DNA from: Hymenobacter sp. APR13
GTDB lineage: Bacteria; Bacteroidota; Bacteroidia; Cytophagales; Hymenobacteraceae
DNA: 64,000 nucleotides
Direction of reading: 5' to 3'
Assembly (NCBI RefSeq): GCF_000737515.1
Contig: NZ_CP006587.1
Location: 2,847,001 to 2,911,000 of the forward strand
Of this stretch, positions 1 to 8,598 are shown one piece after another. The notes under the pieces were generated by a model that saw only the letters and a program-made list of their open reading frames with translations, was not told the DNA's origin and did not search any database. Position 1 is the stretch's first letter, and every line of letters starts with the position of its first letter. Both the position numbers and the translations under genes were made by a program.

Positions 1-674
1 CTCTGGTACACGTCCTCGAAGAAGCCGCCCGACTCGGGGTCCTTCTCGCCGCCGGTAGAGCCCTGGCGGCGCGAGGTAAACAGCATCACCGACTCATCAG
101 CTGAAATAACCGGGCCGTAGTCGGGGTAGGGCGAGTTCACGCCCGGCCCGGCGTTGTCCACGAACACCCGGATGGGCTTGGCTTCCAGCAGGCGGCCATT
201 TTCACACTCCTTGATTTTCTTCTGGATGTCCTGGGTGAAGCCGGCTGTGTTTTTGGTGCCGGTGGCGGGCGTGGCCTGCTTGTACTCGGCAATGGCTGCG
301 GCCCACTTGCCGTTCAGGTGCAGCCCGCGCCCCAGCAGGTAGTGAATGCGCGGATCGACGCCCGAGTTGAGCTGGTAGGCTTTCTGCAGATACGCCAGCG
401 CCCGCGGCTTAAACCCCGAATGCAGGTAACAGTCCCCAATTTTCAGGTTCAGCTCGGCGTTTTCGGCGTTGAACTTCTGGGCTTCCAGGTAGTGCGTCAG
501 GGCCTGCTCGTAGCGGGGCGGGTCGGCCAGGTACCACTCGTCGCCAAGCTTGATTTCCTTGAGGGCCGCCCGCAGCCCGTCCTTGTCGTTGCCGAACCGG
601 TCTTTGCTGAACTCCACACTTTGGGCCTGCGCGGCCGAGGAAAGCAGGAGCAGGGCGAGTAGGTATTTATACAT
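1..674 (-). CDS. TPR/PD40 envelope protein (PorE/OmpA-PD40 type), 3' end outside window
   Basis: The frame stays open from the ATG at 674 to the left edge, so about 224 N-terminal residues are visible and the C-terminus is missing. It opens with a clear signal peptide (MYKYLLALLLLSSAAQA, then QS). Residues about 50-150 form TPR-like helical pairs (for example LNLKIGDCYLHSG and IHYLLGRGLHLNGKWAAAIA). A PD40/WD40-like propeller begins near residue 185 (YPDYGPVISADESVMLFTSR). TPR plus PD40 followed by an OmpA-like peptidoglycan-binding domain is the layout of PorE and related Bacteroidota outer-membrane proteins linked to type IX secretion. The OmpA part cannot be seen here, so PorE itself is only a possibility. 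The next upstream gene (810-1871) is on the same strand but separated by a palindromic repeat. Confidence 0.85.
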   Translation of the reverse strand, partial: MYKYLLALLLLSSAAQAQSVEFSKDRFGNDKDGLRAALKEIKLGDEWYLADPPRYEQALTHYLEAQKFNAENAELNLKIGDCYLHSGFKPRALAYLQKAYQLNSGVDPRIHYLLGRGLHLNGKWAAAIAEYKQATPATGTKNTAGFTQDIQKKIKECENGRLLEAKPIRVFVDNAGPGVNSPYPDYGPVISADESVMLFTSRRQGSTGGEKDPESGGFFEDVYQ

Positions 675-690
675 AGTGGTAGATGTCTGA

Positions 691-790
691 AAAAGAACGT
701 CATGCTGAGCTTGCCGAAGCATCTCGCGTGCTGACGTTGAGTTACTGGTGCGGTAGAGATGCTTCGGCAAGCTCAGCATGACGTTCTTTT
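691..790. repeat. Intergenic palindromic repeat, perfect 34-bp arms (family A)
   Basis: Positions 691-724 and 757-790 are perfect reverse complements, with a 32-base centre. The arms contain GTCATGCTGAGC and GCCGAAGCATCTC. The element fills most of the gap between two minus-strand genes. The arm pattern TCATnnnGAGCnnnnCGAA...ATCTC resembles the repeat at 58791-58884. No coding sequence is present. It could act as a transcript hairpin or be a small non-autonomous mobile element. Confidence 0.85.
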
Positions 791-809
791 ATCGTCTGAA
801 AGCACGCAC

Positions 810-1871
810 CTACTCGCCGCAACCGGAGTTGGCGGCGTAGCTGGTGCCAATTTCCAGGCCTAGCTCGGCGGCTTTGCGCCAGTCCTGGCAGGCGCCGTCG
901 GGGTTGCGCAGCATCTCGCGGGCGTGGCCGCGATTGAGGTAGGCCTCGGCGTACTGCGGGTTGAGGGCAATGGCTTTGCTGGCGTCAGCTTCGGCCTTTT
1001 TGTAGTCTTCCAGCTTGAGGAAGGCGGCGGCGCGGTTGTTCCAGGCAAAGGCGTAGGCACCGTCCAGCTCAATGGCGCGCCCGAAGTCTTCGGCGGCGCC
1101 TTTGTAATCGGCGGCTTCGTAGCGGGCGGCGCCGCGGTTGGTGTAGGCGATGGGATTGTCCTGCTTTTTCTGCAGATACTGGGTGTAGTCCTGCAGGGCG
1201 CCTTTCAGGTCGCCGGCGCGGCGCTTGGTGCCGGCGCGGTTCAGCAGGGCCGGCAGTAGCTCCGGCTGCAGCGTGAGGGCGCGGGTGTAGCTCTGGATGG
1301 CGGCCGGATACTCCTGCAGCTGGCGCTCGGCGCTGGCCCGGTCGTGCCAGGCGTAGGCGTAGGTGGGGTCGGCTTTGGTGGCCTGCTCGAAATCGGCCTT
1401 GGCCGCTTTGTACTCGCCTCTCTCGAAGCGTAGCGCGCCACGGTAGTACCAAGCCGGGGCGTAGGCGGGGTTGGTTTCCACGGCTTTGGAATAGTCCTGC
1501 TCGGCCTCGGCGGGCTGCTTCAGCGCCTCCCGCGCCTGGCCGCGTCCGAAGTAGGCGGTGCCGCTGGCCGGGTCCAGCTTGAGGGCGGCGTCGTAGTCCT
1601 GCACGGCCGGCTGGTATTCCTGCAGCTCGTAGCGGACGGCGGCGCGGTTGTAGTAGGCCTTGGCGAAGTCGGGCTTGGCCGCCAGCGCCCGGTCGAAATC
1701 CTGCAGGGCGGCGCGGTAGCTTTTCTGGTTGAACTTGGCCACGCCGCTGTTGTAGAGCTTTTCGGCCTGCTGGGCGGGCGGCAGGGTGGAGGCACGCACA
1801 GTATCTACCTGGGCCGTGGCCACCAGTGGCAGCAGGCTGCCGGCCGCCAGCAAGAGTATGGGTTTTAACAT
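810..1871 (-). CDS. Secreted tetratricopeptide repeat protein (about nine TPRs)
   Basis: This 353-residue protein has a signal peptide (MLKPILLLAAGSLLPLVATAQ) followed by about nine consecutive 34-residue TPR units from residue 30 to 340. Repeating features are the A/G-8, Y-11 and A-20 positions (for example FNQKSYRAALQDFDRAL and YRGALRFERGEYKAAKADF). TPRs bind peptide or protein partners, so a periplasmic scaffold or assembly role is likely, but the partner cannot be read from sequence. The short tail has two cysteines and no membrane anchor. It lies upstream of a TPR/PD40 gene on the same strand, but the 135-base spacer carries a long palindrome, so co-transcription is uncertain. Confidence 0.9.
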   Translation of the reverse strand: MLKPILLLAAGSLLPLVATAQVDTVRASTLPPAQQAEKLYNSGVAKFNQKSYRAALQDFDRALAAKPDFAKAYYNRAAVRYELQEYQPAVQDYDAALKLDPASGTAYFGRGQAREALKQPAEAEQDYSKAVETNPAYAPAWYYRGALRFERGEYKAAKADFEQATKADPTYAYAWHDRASAERQLQEYPAAIQSYTRALTLQPELLPALLNRAGTKRRAGDLKGALQDYTQYLQKKQDNPIAYTNRGAARYEAADYKGAAEDFGRAIELDGAYAFAWNNRAAAFLKLEDYKKAEADASKAIALNPQYAEAYLNRGHAREMLRNPDGACQDWRKAAELGLEIGTSYAANSGCGE

Positions 1872-1999
1872 AGCATCCGGCCGTTTAGCTTCGGCCGGAT
1901 AAATGTAATTTTAATTGCGCAAACCACGCAAAAGGGTTTCGATTTTTGTTTCGTAGTAGAACTATGGCAAGAACCAGTAGCAGCCACGAGCCACTTCCG

Positions 2000-2290
2000 C
2001 TAAGGCAGCTGCGTCCGGACCAGCTGCTCCCACTCGGTCCGGACATTGCCCGCAAACACCGGCCGGCCGGCGTGGCGGTACCAGTAGGCCGCGTTGCCGG
2101 CGTCGCCTTCCTGGCGGTGAAGCAGCGCGTGCAGCCAATCGAAGAGCGGGTCGCCTTCGTGCTGCTGGGCGATGTCGTGGGCGCGGCTCCATTCGTCGCG
2201 GCCGGCGTACCATAGGGCCTGCAGCAGCGGCGTGAGGCCGGCCGGGGCCGTGTGCTGGGTGAGCGAGGTAGAAAATTCAGCGTAGGTCAT
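2000..2290 (-). CDS. Small conserved Bacteroidota protein of unknown function
   Basis: This 96-residue protein starts at the ATG at 2290 (MTYAEFSTSL). A longer in-frame extension to 2344 is possible but adds a basic segment that looks non-coding. It is rich in Trp, His and Arg, with the features ALWYAGRDEWSRAHDIAQ and LHRQEGDAGNAAYWYRHAG. I recall similar short proteins in many Bacteroidota and Proteobacteria genomes as conserved hypotheticals. It has no signal peptide or membrane segment, so it is probably cytoplasmic. The gene is divergent from the bacilliredoxin gene at 2470 and no operon partner is evident. Confidence 0.75.
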   Translation of the reverse strand: MTYAEFSTSLTQHTAPAGLTPLLQALWYAGRDEWSRAHDIAQQHEGDPLFDWLHALLHRQEGDAGNAAYWYRHAGRPVFAGNVRTEWEQLVRTQLP

Positions 2291-2404
2291 GGCGGTGGCA
2301 GAAAAAGGAAGAGGGAATGCAGGCAGTCGATGGCGCCTTCGCAAACTTCTCAGGGCGCATTTGGGTTGAATACGCCAGCTGCCGGATGACCGCCGTTTAT
2401 TGCG

Positions 2405-2412
2405 TAATTTTG
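2405..2412 (+). promoter_or_regulatory. Putative Bacteroidota -7 promoter box TAATTTTG
   Basis: TAATTTTG followed by C fits the primary-sigma -7 element TAnnTTTG and lies 57 bases before the bacilliredoxin ATG at 2470. No TTTG -33 element is visible at the usual distance. Confidence 0.5.
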
Positions 2413-2469
2413 CGGCAGCGGTGGCCGTCCGTCACCCATCATTTTTCCCTTAACGCCTAGCTTTTACCT

Positions 2470-2892
2470 ATGGCTACGTACCCCGAATACATGGTTGCCC
2501 CCATCCGCCAGGACCTCACCGAGGCTGGTTTCGAGCAACTGATGACCCCCGAAGAAGTGGACGCCGTCCTCAACGAGCAGAGCGGTACCGTGCTGGTAGC
2601 CGTTAACTCGGTGTGCGGCTGCGCGGCTTCCAAAGCCCGCCCGGCCCTGAAAATGGCCGTGTCCAGCTCCGACAAGAAGCCCGCCAAGCTCGTGACGGTA
2701 TTTGCCGGCATGGAAACCGACGCCGTAGCCAAGGTGCGCGAGCACCTGCTGCCGTATCCGCCCAGCAGCCCCAGCATTGCCCTGTTCAAAGACGGCGAGC
2801 TGGTGCACATGATTGAGCGCTACCACATCGAGGGCAACGACCTGATGCGCATCGTAAACAACCTGCAAGGCGCGTTTGAGGAGTACTGCTAA
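2470..2892 (+). CDS. Bacilliredoxin BrxA/BrxB-type protein (YphP/YqiW family)
   Basis: This 140-residue thioredoxin-fold protein has the redox motif Cys-Gly-Cys at residues 49-51 within NSVCGCAASKARP, which marks the bacilliredoxin family. It also has the family's C-terminal cysteine (FEEYC, residue 140) and normal length. Bacilliredoxins remove bacillithiol from protein cysteines after oxidative stress. Whether this host makes bacillithiol cannot be judged from this window. The gene appears monocistronic: a TAATTTTG box precedes it and a hairpin follows at 2972. In such Bacteroidota genes the start is set by the promoter rather than by a Shine-Dalgarno sequence, and none is visible here. Confidence 0.93.
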   Translation: MATYPEYMVAPIRQDLTEAGFEQLMTPEEVDAVLNEQSGTVLVAVNSVCGCAASKARPALKMAVSSSDKKPAKLVTVFAGMETDAVAKVREHLLPYPPSSPSIALFKDGELVHMIERYHIEGNDLMRIVNNLQGAFEEYC

Positions 2893-2895
2893 TCA

Positions 2896-2929
2896 CGGAT
2901 TTTTTCGGATTGGGCGGATTAGTCGGATT
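2896..2929. repeat. Four spaced copies of CGGATT
   Basis: CGGATT occurs at 2896, 2906, 2915 and 2924, a spacing of 9-10 bases, just after the bacilliredoxin stop codon. This resembles a short dispersed intergenic repeat. Its position between a stop codon and a terminator makes a transcription-factor array unlikely. Confidence 0.5.
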
Positions 2930-2971
2930 TTGTAGACGAGTATCCGTACTGTTTCCGAGTTCATCCAAGCA

Positions 2972-2999
2972 AAAAGGCTTGCCATATGGCAAGCCTTTT
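2972..2999. terminator. Bidirectional hairpin terminator
   Basis: A near-perfect palindrome (AAAAGGCTTGCC and its complement around ATAT) with A and T tracts on both sides lies between the convergent bacilliredoxin gene and the membrane-protein gene ending at 3026. Confidence 0.8.
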
Positions 3000-3025
3000 C
3001 TGTTTTCTGGCAAGCGCCAGCCCGC

Positions 3026-3925
3026 TTAGCCCCGGATAGCGGGCTTTTTGCTGGTGAGCATGGCTACGGCGCACACAATGCCCAGCCCGAGCACGATCCA
3101 GCGGGTGTAGGGGTTGGCAGGTCTGAAGCTGCCGTCGATTACTTCCTGGTCGTCGAGCACGTAGTAGGGAGAGGCCAGCGTGAGGCCCTGGCGGGTGTAG
3201 TCCTGCGCTACGTAGGTGGGCAGTGCGTCAGGGGCCAGGGTGCCGTCGTAGGCCACGGGGAAGCGCGCATCCTGGTCGAAGAGGTACACTTTCTGCTGCA
3301 GCGAGTCGTAGTAGGCGGCCTGCAGGGTTTTCAGTACAAACGTTACCGGCTGGCCCGGCTGCCAGCTGGCCGGCACCAGTGGCACGTAGCGTGTGCGGTT
3401 CACAGTCTCACCGGCCCGCTGCTTTTCCAGCACAAACTGATGCTCGGCCGCCAACTCGCCCTTGATGCGGGCCAGCCCGCCGCCGGTGCCGGTAGCGCCC
3501 GGTCGGTTCAGGTTGATCTGGCTGACCGGGCTTGCTGCTCCTGCCTGCTCCCGGCTGGACATCACCCAGAAAATCACCCCGGAAACAACCAGAAAAATCA
3601 GGGCCATTACGCGCTTCATTTTCTGCTCCTGCATGGGCTGCGGGGCCGTGCCGCTCATGTCGGGCACGTAGCCTTCGCGCTGGTTGAGGCGCATCAGCAG
3701 CCAGAACAGCGGCGCGATGCCCGCCACAAACACCACCAGATTGCCCAGCATCGTGACGTTGCGGCGCGTGGCGTCCAGGTAGCGCAGCTGCCAGTCGATC
3801 AGCCAGCCGCTCACGCCGGTTTCTGTCACGAAGCCATATATCAGGTAGCCGCCCACCCCCAGCAGGTAGGCAAACAGCAACACAGTGAGAATAAGCCGGG
3901 CCGGCGTCAGGCGGGGAGCTGCCAT
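3026..3925 (-). CDS. Integral membrane protein of unknown function
   Basis: The protein is 299 residues from the ATG at 3925 (MAAPRLTPARLILTVLL); an upstream extension to 3994 is possible but less likely. Four hydrophobic segments are visible at about residues 11-32, 60-80, 108-126 and 274-293. Between the third and fourth lies a soluble region of about 140 residues. That region mentions charged and aromatic motifs (LAAEHQFVLEKQRAGETVN and AAYYDSLQQKVYLFDQDARF) but matches no family I recognise. No signal-peptide cleavage site is evident. It lies just downstream of recQ on the same strand (gap 113 bases) with no functional link apparent. Confidence 0.8.
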   Translation of the reverse strand: MAAPRLTPARLILTVLLFAYLLGVGGYLIYGFVTETGVSGWLIDWQLRYLDATRRNVTMLGNLVVFVAGIAPLFWLLMRLNQREGYVPDMSGTAPQPMQEQKMKRVMALIFLVVSGVIFWVMSSREQAGAASPVSQINLNRPGATGTGGGLARIKGELAAEHQFVLEKQRAGETVNRTRYVPLVPASWQPGQPVTFVLKTLQAAYYDSLQQKVYLFDQDARFPVAYDGTLAPDALPTYVAQDYTRQGLTLASPYYVLDDQEVIDGSFRPANPYTRWIVLGLGIVCAVAMLTSKKPAIRG

Positions 3926-4038
3926 AGGGAGTAAAGGGATAAAGACGAAAAGAATACAATACGGCCGGCAAGAAAGCAAAAAAGTCCTGACCACCCGCAG
4001 GCAGCCAGGACTTCTGGGCCGGAAAAGCCGCCAACAGA

Positions 4039-6240
4039 CTAGTTGGCCACCTCGCTCAGGAACTTGATGCGCATCAGGCGCAGGTCTTCCTCGGTGTATT
4101 CGTCGGTGCCGAGCTCCTTGAGGGCCACGGCAATGTTGTCGGTGCTGGCCGACATGAAGTAGTCGTAGATTTCCTCCTGGCGGTCTTCGTCCAGCACGCC
4201 GTCGATGTAGTAGTCGAGGTTGAGCTTGGTGCCAGAGTAGCAGATGTGCTCGATTTCCTCCATCAGCTCGCGCATATCGATGCCTTTTGAGGACGCAATT
4301 TCCTCCAGATCCATCTTCTTGTCGATCTGCTGAATGATGTAGATCTTGATTTTCGACTTGTTGACGGCCGATTTCACCACCACGTCGGTGGCGGTTTCGA
4401 TGTCGTTGTCGTCGACGTACTTCTTGATCAACGCCAGAAACGGCGTGCCGAACTTGGTGGCCTTGCCCTGCCCCACGCCGCCCACGTGGGCGAGGTCGTC
4501 CATCTTGAGCGGGAAGGTGGTGGCCATTTCCTTCAGGCTTGGGTCCTGGAAGAGCACGTACGGCGGCAGGTTTTTCTCCTTGGCCATCTTCTTGCGCAAA
4601 TCCTTGAGCATCTGGAACAGCGTTTCGTCGTGGCCGGCGGCCTGCTGCACCTCTTCCTGCTCCAGCTCCTCCTTCACCTCCTCGTCGTAGTCGTGGTCTT
4701 TGGTGAGCTTGATCGAATGGGGATTGTCGATGAATTCCATACCCTTGTCGGTGATTTTTACAACGCCAAAGCTTTCAATATCCTTCTCCAATAAACCGAA
4801 AATCAAGCACTGGCGCAGCAGCGAGTGCCAGAACTGCGCGTCTTTGTGCTTGCCCTGGCCGTAGATCGGCAGGCCATTGTGGCCGTAGCTCTCCACGTGC
4901 GCGTTGTTCATGCCCATCAATACGGTGCCGATGTGGTCGAGGCCGAAGCGCTGCTCGGTTTGCACCACGGCCTTCAGGGCCATAGCTACCTCATCCTTGG
5001 CCTCAAACCGCTCCTTGGGGTGTTTGCAGTTGTCGCAGAAGCCGCAGTCGGTCGGGTAGGTTTCGCCGAAATAGTGCAGCAGCTGCTTGCGGCGGCACAC
5101 GGCCGAGTCGGCGTAGTTGGCCATTTCCTGGAGCAGCAGCTTGCTGTTGTCGCGCTCCGTCACGGGCTTGTCCTTGTTGAACTTCTCCAGCTTCACGATG
5201 TCGTCGTAGCTGTAGAACATCAGGCAGTCGCCGTCGAGGCCGTCGCGGCCGCCACGGCCGGTTTCCTGGTAGTAGCCCTCGATGCTCTTGGGCGTGTCGT
5301 AGTGAATCACGAAGCGCACGTCGGGCTTGTCGATGCCCATGCCGAAGGCAATGGTGGCCACAATCACGTCGGCGTCTTCATTCAGGAAGGCGTCCTGGTT
5401 GGCCATGCGTACGTGCGGGTCGAGACCGGCGTGGTAGGGCAGGGCCCGCACGTCGTTCACCTTCAGCAGCTCGGCAATTTCTTCTACTTTCTTGCGGCTC
5501 AGGCAATATATGATGCCGGCCAGGCCCTTGCGCTGCTTCACGTACTGAATCAGCTGCTTTTTGGTGTTGTGCTTGGGCCGCACCTCATAGTAAAGGTTGG
5601 TACGGTTGAAGCTGGTCTTGAACACCGAGGCGTCGTCCATCTGCAGGTTTTTCTGGATGTCCAGCTGCACTTTGGGCGTGGCCGTGGCCGTGAGAGCAAT
5701 GATAGGCACCTGCCCGATGTTGTCGATGATGCCCCGGATGCGGCGGTACTCGGGCCGGAAGTCGTGGCCCCACTCCGAGATGCAGTGGGCCTCATCAATG
5801 GCCACGAAGCTGATGGTGGCCTTCTGCAGAAACTCGATGGTCTCGTCTTTGGTAAGGCTCTCGGGCGCTACGTATAGTAGCTTCACCTCGCCGCTGATAA
5901 CGTCCTTCTTCACCCGGTTCATCTCCGCCTTGGTGAGCGTAGAGTTCAGAAACTGAGCATTCACGCCGAAGGCGTTGAGCTGATCAACCTGGTTTTTCAT
6001 CAGGGCAATCAGGGGCGAAATAACGATGGCCGTGCCGGGCAGCACCAGCGCGGGCAGCTGATAGCAAAGGCTCTTGCCGGCGCCGGTGGGCATAATTACG
6101 AAGGTGTTGTGGCCTTCAATGACGTTCTGGATAATGGCTTCCTGCGTACCACGGAACTGCCCGTACCCAAAAACTTCCTTTAATTTGCCCTTCAAATCAG
6201 GTGTTGAACTGACTGCGGTATTCACGGCTGGCATCGGCAT
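4039..6240 (-). CDS. recQ: ATP-dependent DNA helicase RecQ
   Basis: The 733-residue protein unwinds DNA 3'-5' in recombination and fork repair. Walker A is MPTGAGKS (about residues 50-57) and Walker B is DEAH (about 149-152), followed by the aromatic-loop region CISEWGHDFRP. The helicase C domain contains QETGRGGRDG (arginine finger motif VI). Next comes the RecQ zinc site (CRR..., then CGFCDNC), the RQC winged helix and an HRDC domain at about 520-600. The C-terminus is an HTH segment (EEIASSKGIDMRELMEEI), a normal extension in Bacteroidota RecQ. The first in-frame codon is GTG at 6246; I prefer the ATG at 6240. It is divergent from kpsF. Confidence 0.96.
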   Translation of the reverse strand: MPMPAVNTAVSSTPDLKGKLKEVFGYGQFRGTQEAIIQNVIEGHNTFVIMPTGAGKSLCYQLPALVLPGTAIVISPLIALMKNQVDQLNAFGVNAQFLNSTLTKAEMNRVKKDVISGEVKLLYVAPESLTKDETIEFLQKATISFVAIDEAHCISEWGHDFRPEYRRIRGIIDNIGQVPIIALTATATPKVQLDIQKNLQMDDASVFKTSFNRTNLYYEVRPKHNTKKQLIQYVKQRKGLAGIIYCLSRKKVEEIAELLKVNDVRALPYHAGLDPHVRMANQDAFLNEDADVIVATIAFGMGIDKPDVRFVIHYDTPKSIEGYYQETGRGGRDGLDGDCLMFYSYDDIVKLEKFNKDKPVTERDNSKLLLQEMANYADSAVCRRKQLLHYFGETYPTDCGFCDNCKHPKERFEAKDEVAMALKAVVQTEQRFGLDHIGTVLMGMNNAHVESYGHNGLPIYGQGKHKDAQFWHSLLRQCLIFGLLEKDIESFGVVKITDKGMEFIDNPHSIKLTKDHDYDEEVKEELEQEEVQQAAGHDETLFQMLKDLRKKMAKEKNLPPYVLFQDPSLKEMATTFPLKMDDLAHVGGVGQGKATKFGTPFLALIKKYVDDNDIETATDVVVKSAVNKSKIKIYIIQQIDKKMDLEEIASSKGIDMRELMEEIEHICYSGTKLNLDYYIDGVLDEDRQEEIYDYFMSASTDNIAVALKELGTDEYTEEDLRLMRIKFLSEVAN

Positions 6241-6311
6241 CCTCACTTACTCGGTTGGGAAATTCAGACAGGACTTCGACGCGTAGCGCGGGTTGCCTAT
6301 CTCAATCTAAG

Positions 6312-6319
6312 TATTTTTG
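6312..6319 (+). promoter_or_regulatory. Putative -7 box TATTTTTG for kpsF
   Basis: TATTTTTG fits TAnnTTTG. A TTG at 6293-6295 lies 16 bases upstream, somewhat closer than the usual -33 spacing. The predicted transcript would begin about 80 bases before the kpsF start. Confidence 0.4.
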
Positions 6320-6405
6320 AAGTATTCGGTAATGGGTAGCGGGTAAAAAGACAAAACCTTGTTTCGCCGGTAGACCTCAACACGCAATACTTAATCAAAT
6401 TTAGA

Positions 6406-7383
6406 TTGAAAGCACAGAACGAGCTTCATTCCATCGCAAAAAAAGTGCTTCTGCAGGAAGCAGAAGCCATCCAGGGGGTAGCCGACGCCATTGCCCTGAC
6501 ACCGGATTTTGCATTATGCGTAGAGGCGATTTTGTCTTTGCGAGGACGGGTGGTGGTAACCGGCATTGGTAAGAGCGCCCACATTGCCGGGAAAATAGTG
6601 GCCACGCTCAACTCTACGGGCACCCCGGCGCTGTTTATGCACGCCGCCGACGCCATCCACGGCGACCTGGGCATGATCCAGCCCGACGACTTTGTGGTGG
6701 CCATCAGCAAGAGCGGCGACACGCCCGAAATAAAAGTGCTGGTGCCGCTGCTCAAGCGCAAAGGCGTGCCGCTGGCGGCGCTCGTCAGCAACGCCGACTC
6801 CTACCTGGCCCAGCAGGCCACCTACGTGCTGCATGCGCCCGTCACACGTGAGGCTTGCCCCCACAACCTGGCGCCCACCACCAGCACCACCGCCGCCCTG
6901 GCCCTGGGCGACGCGCTGGCCGTGTGCCTGCTCGAAAGCCGCGACTTCTCGCGCCAGGATTTTGCCCGTCTGCACCCCGGTGGCACGCTCGGCAAGCAGC
7001 TCTACCTGAAAGTCGGGGACCTGAGCCGCCAGAACCAGCAGCCCCAGGTGCAGGACGACGCCCTGCTCAAGGACATCATCCTGGAGATATCCGGCAAGCG
7101 CCTCGGCGCCACCGCCGTGCTCGACGCCACCGGCCAGCTGCAGGGCATCATCACCGACGGCGACCTGCGCCGCATGCTCAGCACCTTCGCCGGCCGCCTG
7201 GAAGACGTGCGCGCCCGCGACATTCTCACGCCCCAGCCCATGAGCGTGGACATCGACGATTTTGCGGTAGAGGCCCTGGCCCGCATGCAGCAGCGCAACA
7301 TCACCCAGCTCATCGTGACGGAGCAGGGCCGTTTCAGCGGCTTCATCCACCTGCACGATCTGCTGCGGGAAGGGTTGGTGTAG
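6406..7383 (+). CDS. kpsF: KpsF/GutQ-type arabinose-5-phosphate isomerase, TTG start
   Basis: The 325-residue enzyme interconverts ribulose-5-phosphate and arabinose-5-phosphate, the first step to KDO for lipopolysaccharide. A SIS sugar-isomerase domain covers about residues 35-170 (VVTGIGKSAHIAGK, HAADAIHGDLGMI, ISKSGDTPE, HNLAPTTSTT). A pair of CBS domains covers about 205-325. No ATG lies in frame before the SIS domain, and an upstream stop occurs at 6337. The TTG at 6406 gives the usual family N-terminus (IAKKVLLQEAEAI), so a TTG start is the best choice. A GDP-mannose pyrophosphorylase gene follows 126 bases downstream, consistent with surface-glycan precursor supply. Confidence 0.95.
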   Translation: MKAQNELHSIAKKVLLQEAEAIQGVADAIALTPDFALCVEAILSLRGRVVVTGIGKSAHIAGKIVATLNSTGTPALFMHAADAIHGDLGMIQPDDFVVAISKSGDTPEIKVLVPLLKRKGVPLAALVSNADSYLAQQATYVLHAPVTREACPHNLAPTTSTTAALALGDALAVCLLESRDFSRQDFARLHPGGTLGKQLYLKVGDLSRQNQQPQVQDDALLKDIILEISGKRLGATAVLDATGQLQGIITDGDLRRMLSTFAGRLEDVRARDILTPQPMSVDIDDFAVEALARMQQRNITQLIVTEQGRFSGFIHLHDLLREGLV

Positions 7384-7509
7384 TAGAAACTTAAACTTCG
7401 GTTATCGAACCTTAACGGAAACTGTTCCCGGGTAAAGTCAGATATTTGTGCATCCGTAACTCTTAGCCTGCGCCATTTAAGGCGCAGCAGGCATATTCGG
7501 GTTTGCACT

Positions 7510-8598
7510 ATGAATCAACACACGTACCTCGTCGTCATGGCGGGCGGCATCGGGAGCCGTTTCTGGCCTTTCAGCCGCACCAATCATCCCAAACAATTCC
7601 ATGACGTGCTAGGCGTCGGAAGGTCAATGCTGCAGCTGACCGTTGACCGTTTCGCCGGAATATGCCCCGCCGAGAATGTATTTGTGGTGACCAATCGTGA
7701 TTATAAAGAACTGGTACAGCAGCATTTGCCTGCTATGCCGGTTAGCCAGATTTTAGGTGAACCCATCGGCCGGAACACAGCGCCATGCATTGCTTATGCC
7801 AGCTACCGCATTGCACAACAGGATCCACAAGCGGTTATTATTGTGACCCCCGCAGATCATGCTGTGCAACGAGAAGAGGAGTTTCGGCGGGTGATTTCAC
7901 TTGCAGTGGATGCGGCCCGCACGCACGAAGTACTTATTACCCTAGGAATTCAGCCTTCACGCCCGGATACGGGATACGGCTATATTCAATATATGGAGGA
8001 CGCCGACATCGGATTGCCGAATGGCTTGCGGAAGGTGAAAACCTTTACGGAAAAGCCCAATCTAGAGCTAGCAAATATGTTCCTTTCCAGCGGGGACTTC
8101 CTGTGGAACTCAGGGCTGTTCGTGTGGCGGGCTGATGTGATTCTAAAAGCGTTCCACAACTACCTAAGCGACATTGCAGAGGTATTTGAAGAAGGAACAG
8201 CTCAACTAGGAACGGTGCAGGAGGAAGAATTCATTTTAGAAGCCTATTCCCGCTGCCGCAACATCAGCATCGACTACGGGGTGATGGAAAAGGCTGATAA
8301 CGTATATGTGCTGCCTGCTGACTTCGGCTGGAGCGACCTGGGCACCTGGGACTCGCTGCACCGTATGGGCCGTCGTGACGAAAACAATAACGTTATTGAT
8401 GGCGACGCCATACTTTACGACACACAGGAATGCGTCATCAAGACGCCGGCCGAGCGTTTGGTGGTAGTGCAAGGGCTGGATGGCTACATCATTGCGGAGT
8501 ATGACAACGTGCTGCTGATCTGCAAGCGCACGGAAGAACAGCGCGTGAAGGATTTTGTGGCCGATGTGAAGGCCAAGAAGGGCTTAGGGTACAACTAA
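7510..8598 (+). CDS. manC: Mannose-1-phosphate guanylyltransferase (GDP-mannose pyrophosphorylase)
   Basis: The 362-residue enzyme makes GDP-mannose from GTP and mannose-1-phosphate. It has the nucleotidyltransferase signature MAGGIGSRFWPFSR...PKQF (residues 13-35), followed by GEPIGRNTAPCIAYAS and TFTEKPN. The substrate-site region is WNSGLFVWRAD and FGWSDLGTWDSL. The length matches the single-domain form; the C-terminal phosphomannose-isomerase domain of long ManC/AlgA proteins is absent. The first two-thirds of the gene use visibly more A/T-rich codons than the flanking genes, which could reflect relaxed selection or transfer. It ends in a 74-base bidirectional terminator. Confidence 0.95.
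   Translation: MNQHTYLVVMAGGIGSRFWPFSRTNHPKQFHDVLGVGRSMLQLTVDRFAGICPAENVFVVTNRDYKELVQQHLPAMPVSQILGEPIGRNTAPCIAYASYRIAQQDPQAVIIVTPADHAVQREEEFRRVISLAVDAARTHEVLITLGIQPSRPDTGYGYIQYMEDADIGLPNGLRKVKTFTEKPNLELANMFLSSGDFLWNSGLFVWRADVILKAFHNYLSDIAEVFEEGTAQLGTVQEEEFILEAYSRCRNISIDYGVMEKADNVYVLPADFGWSDLGTWDSLHRMGRRDENNNVIDGDAILYDTQECVIKTPAERLVVVQGLDGYIIAEYDNVLLICKRTEEQRVKDFVADVKAKKGLGYN

Noticed and set aside
2896..2929. Operator array made of CGGATT units
   Set aside because: The units lie between a stop codon and a terminator, where regulation of initiation is unlikely, and a dispersed repeat explains them as well.
4825..5877. 350-codon frame opposite recQ
   Set aside because: Antisense of conserved RecQ motifs; no independent support.
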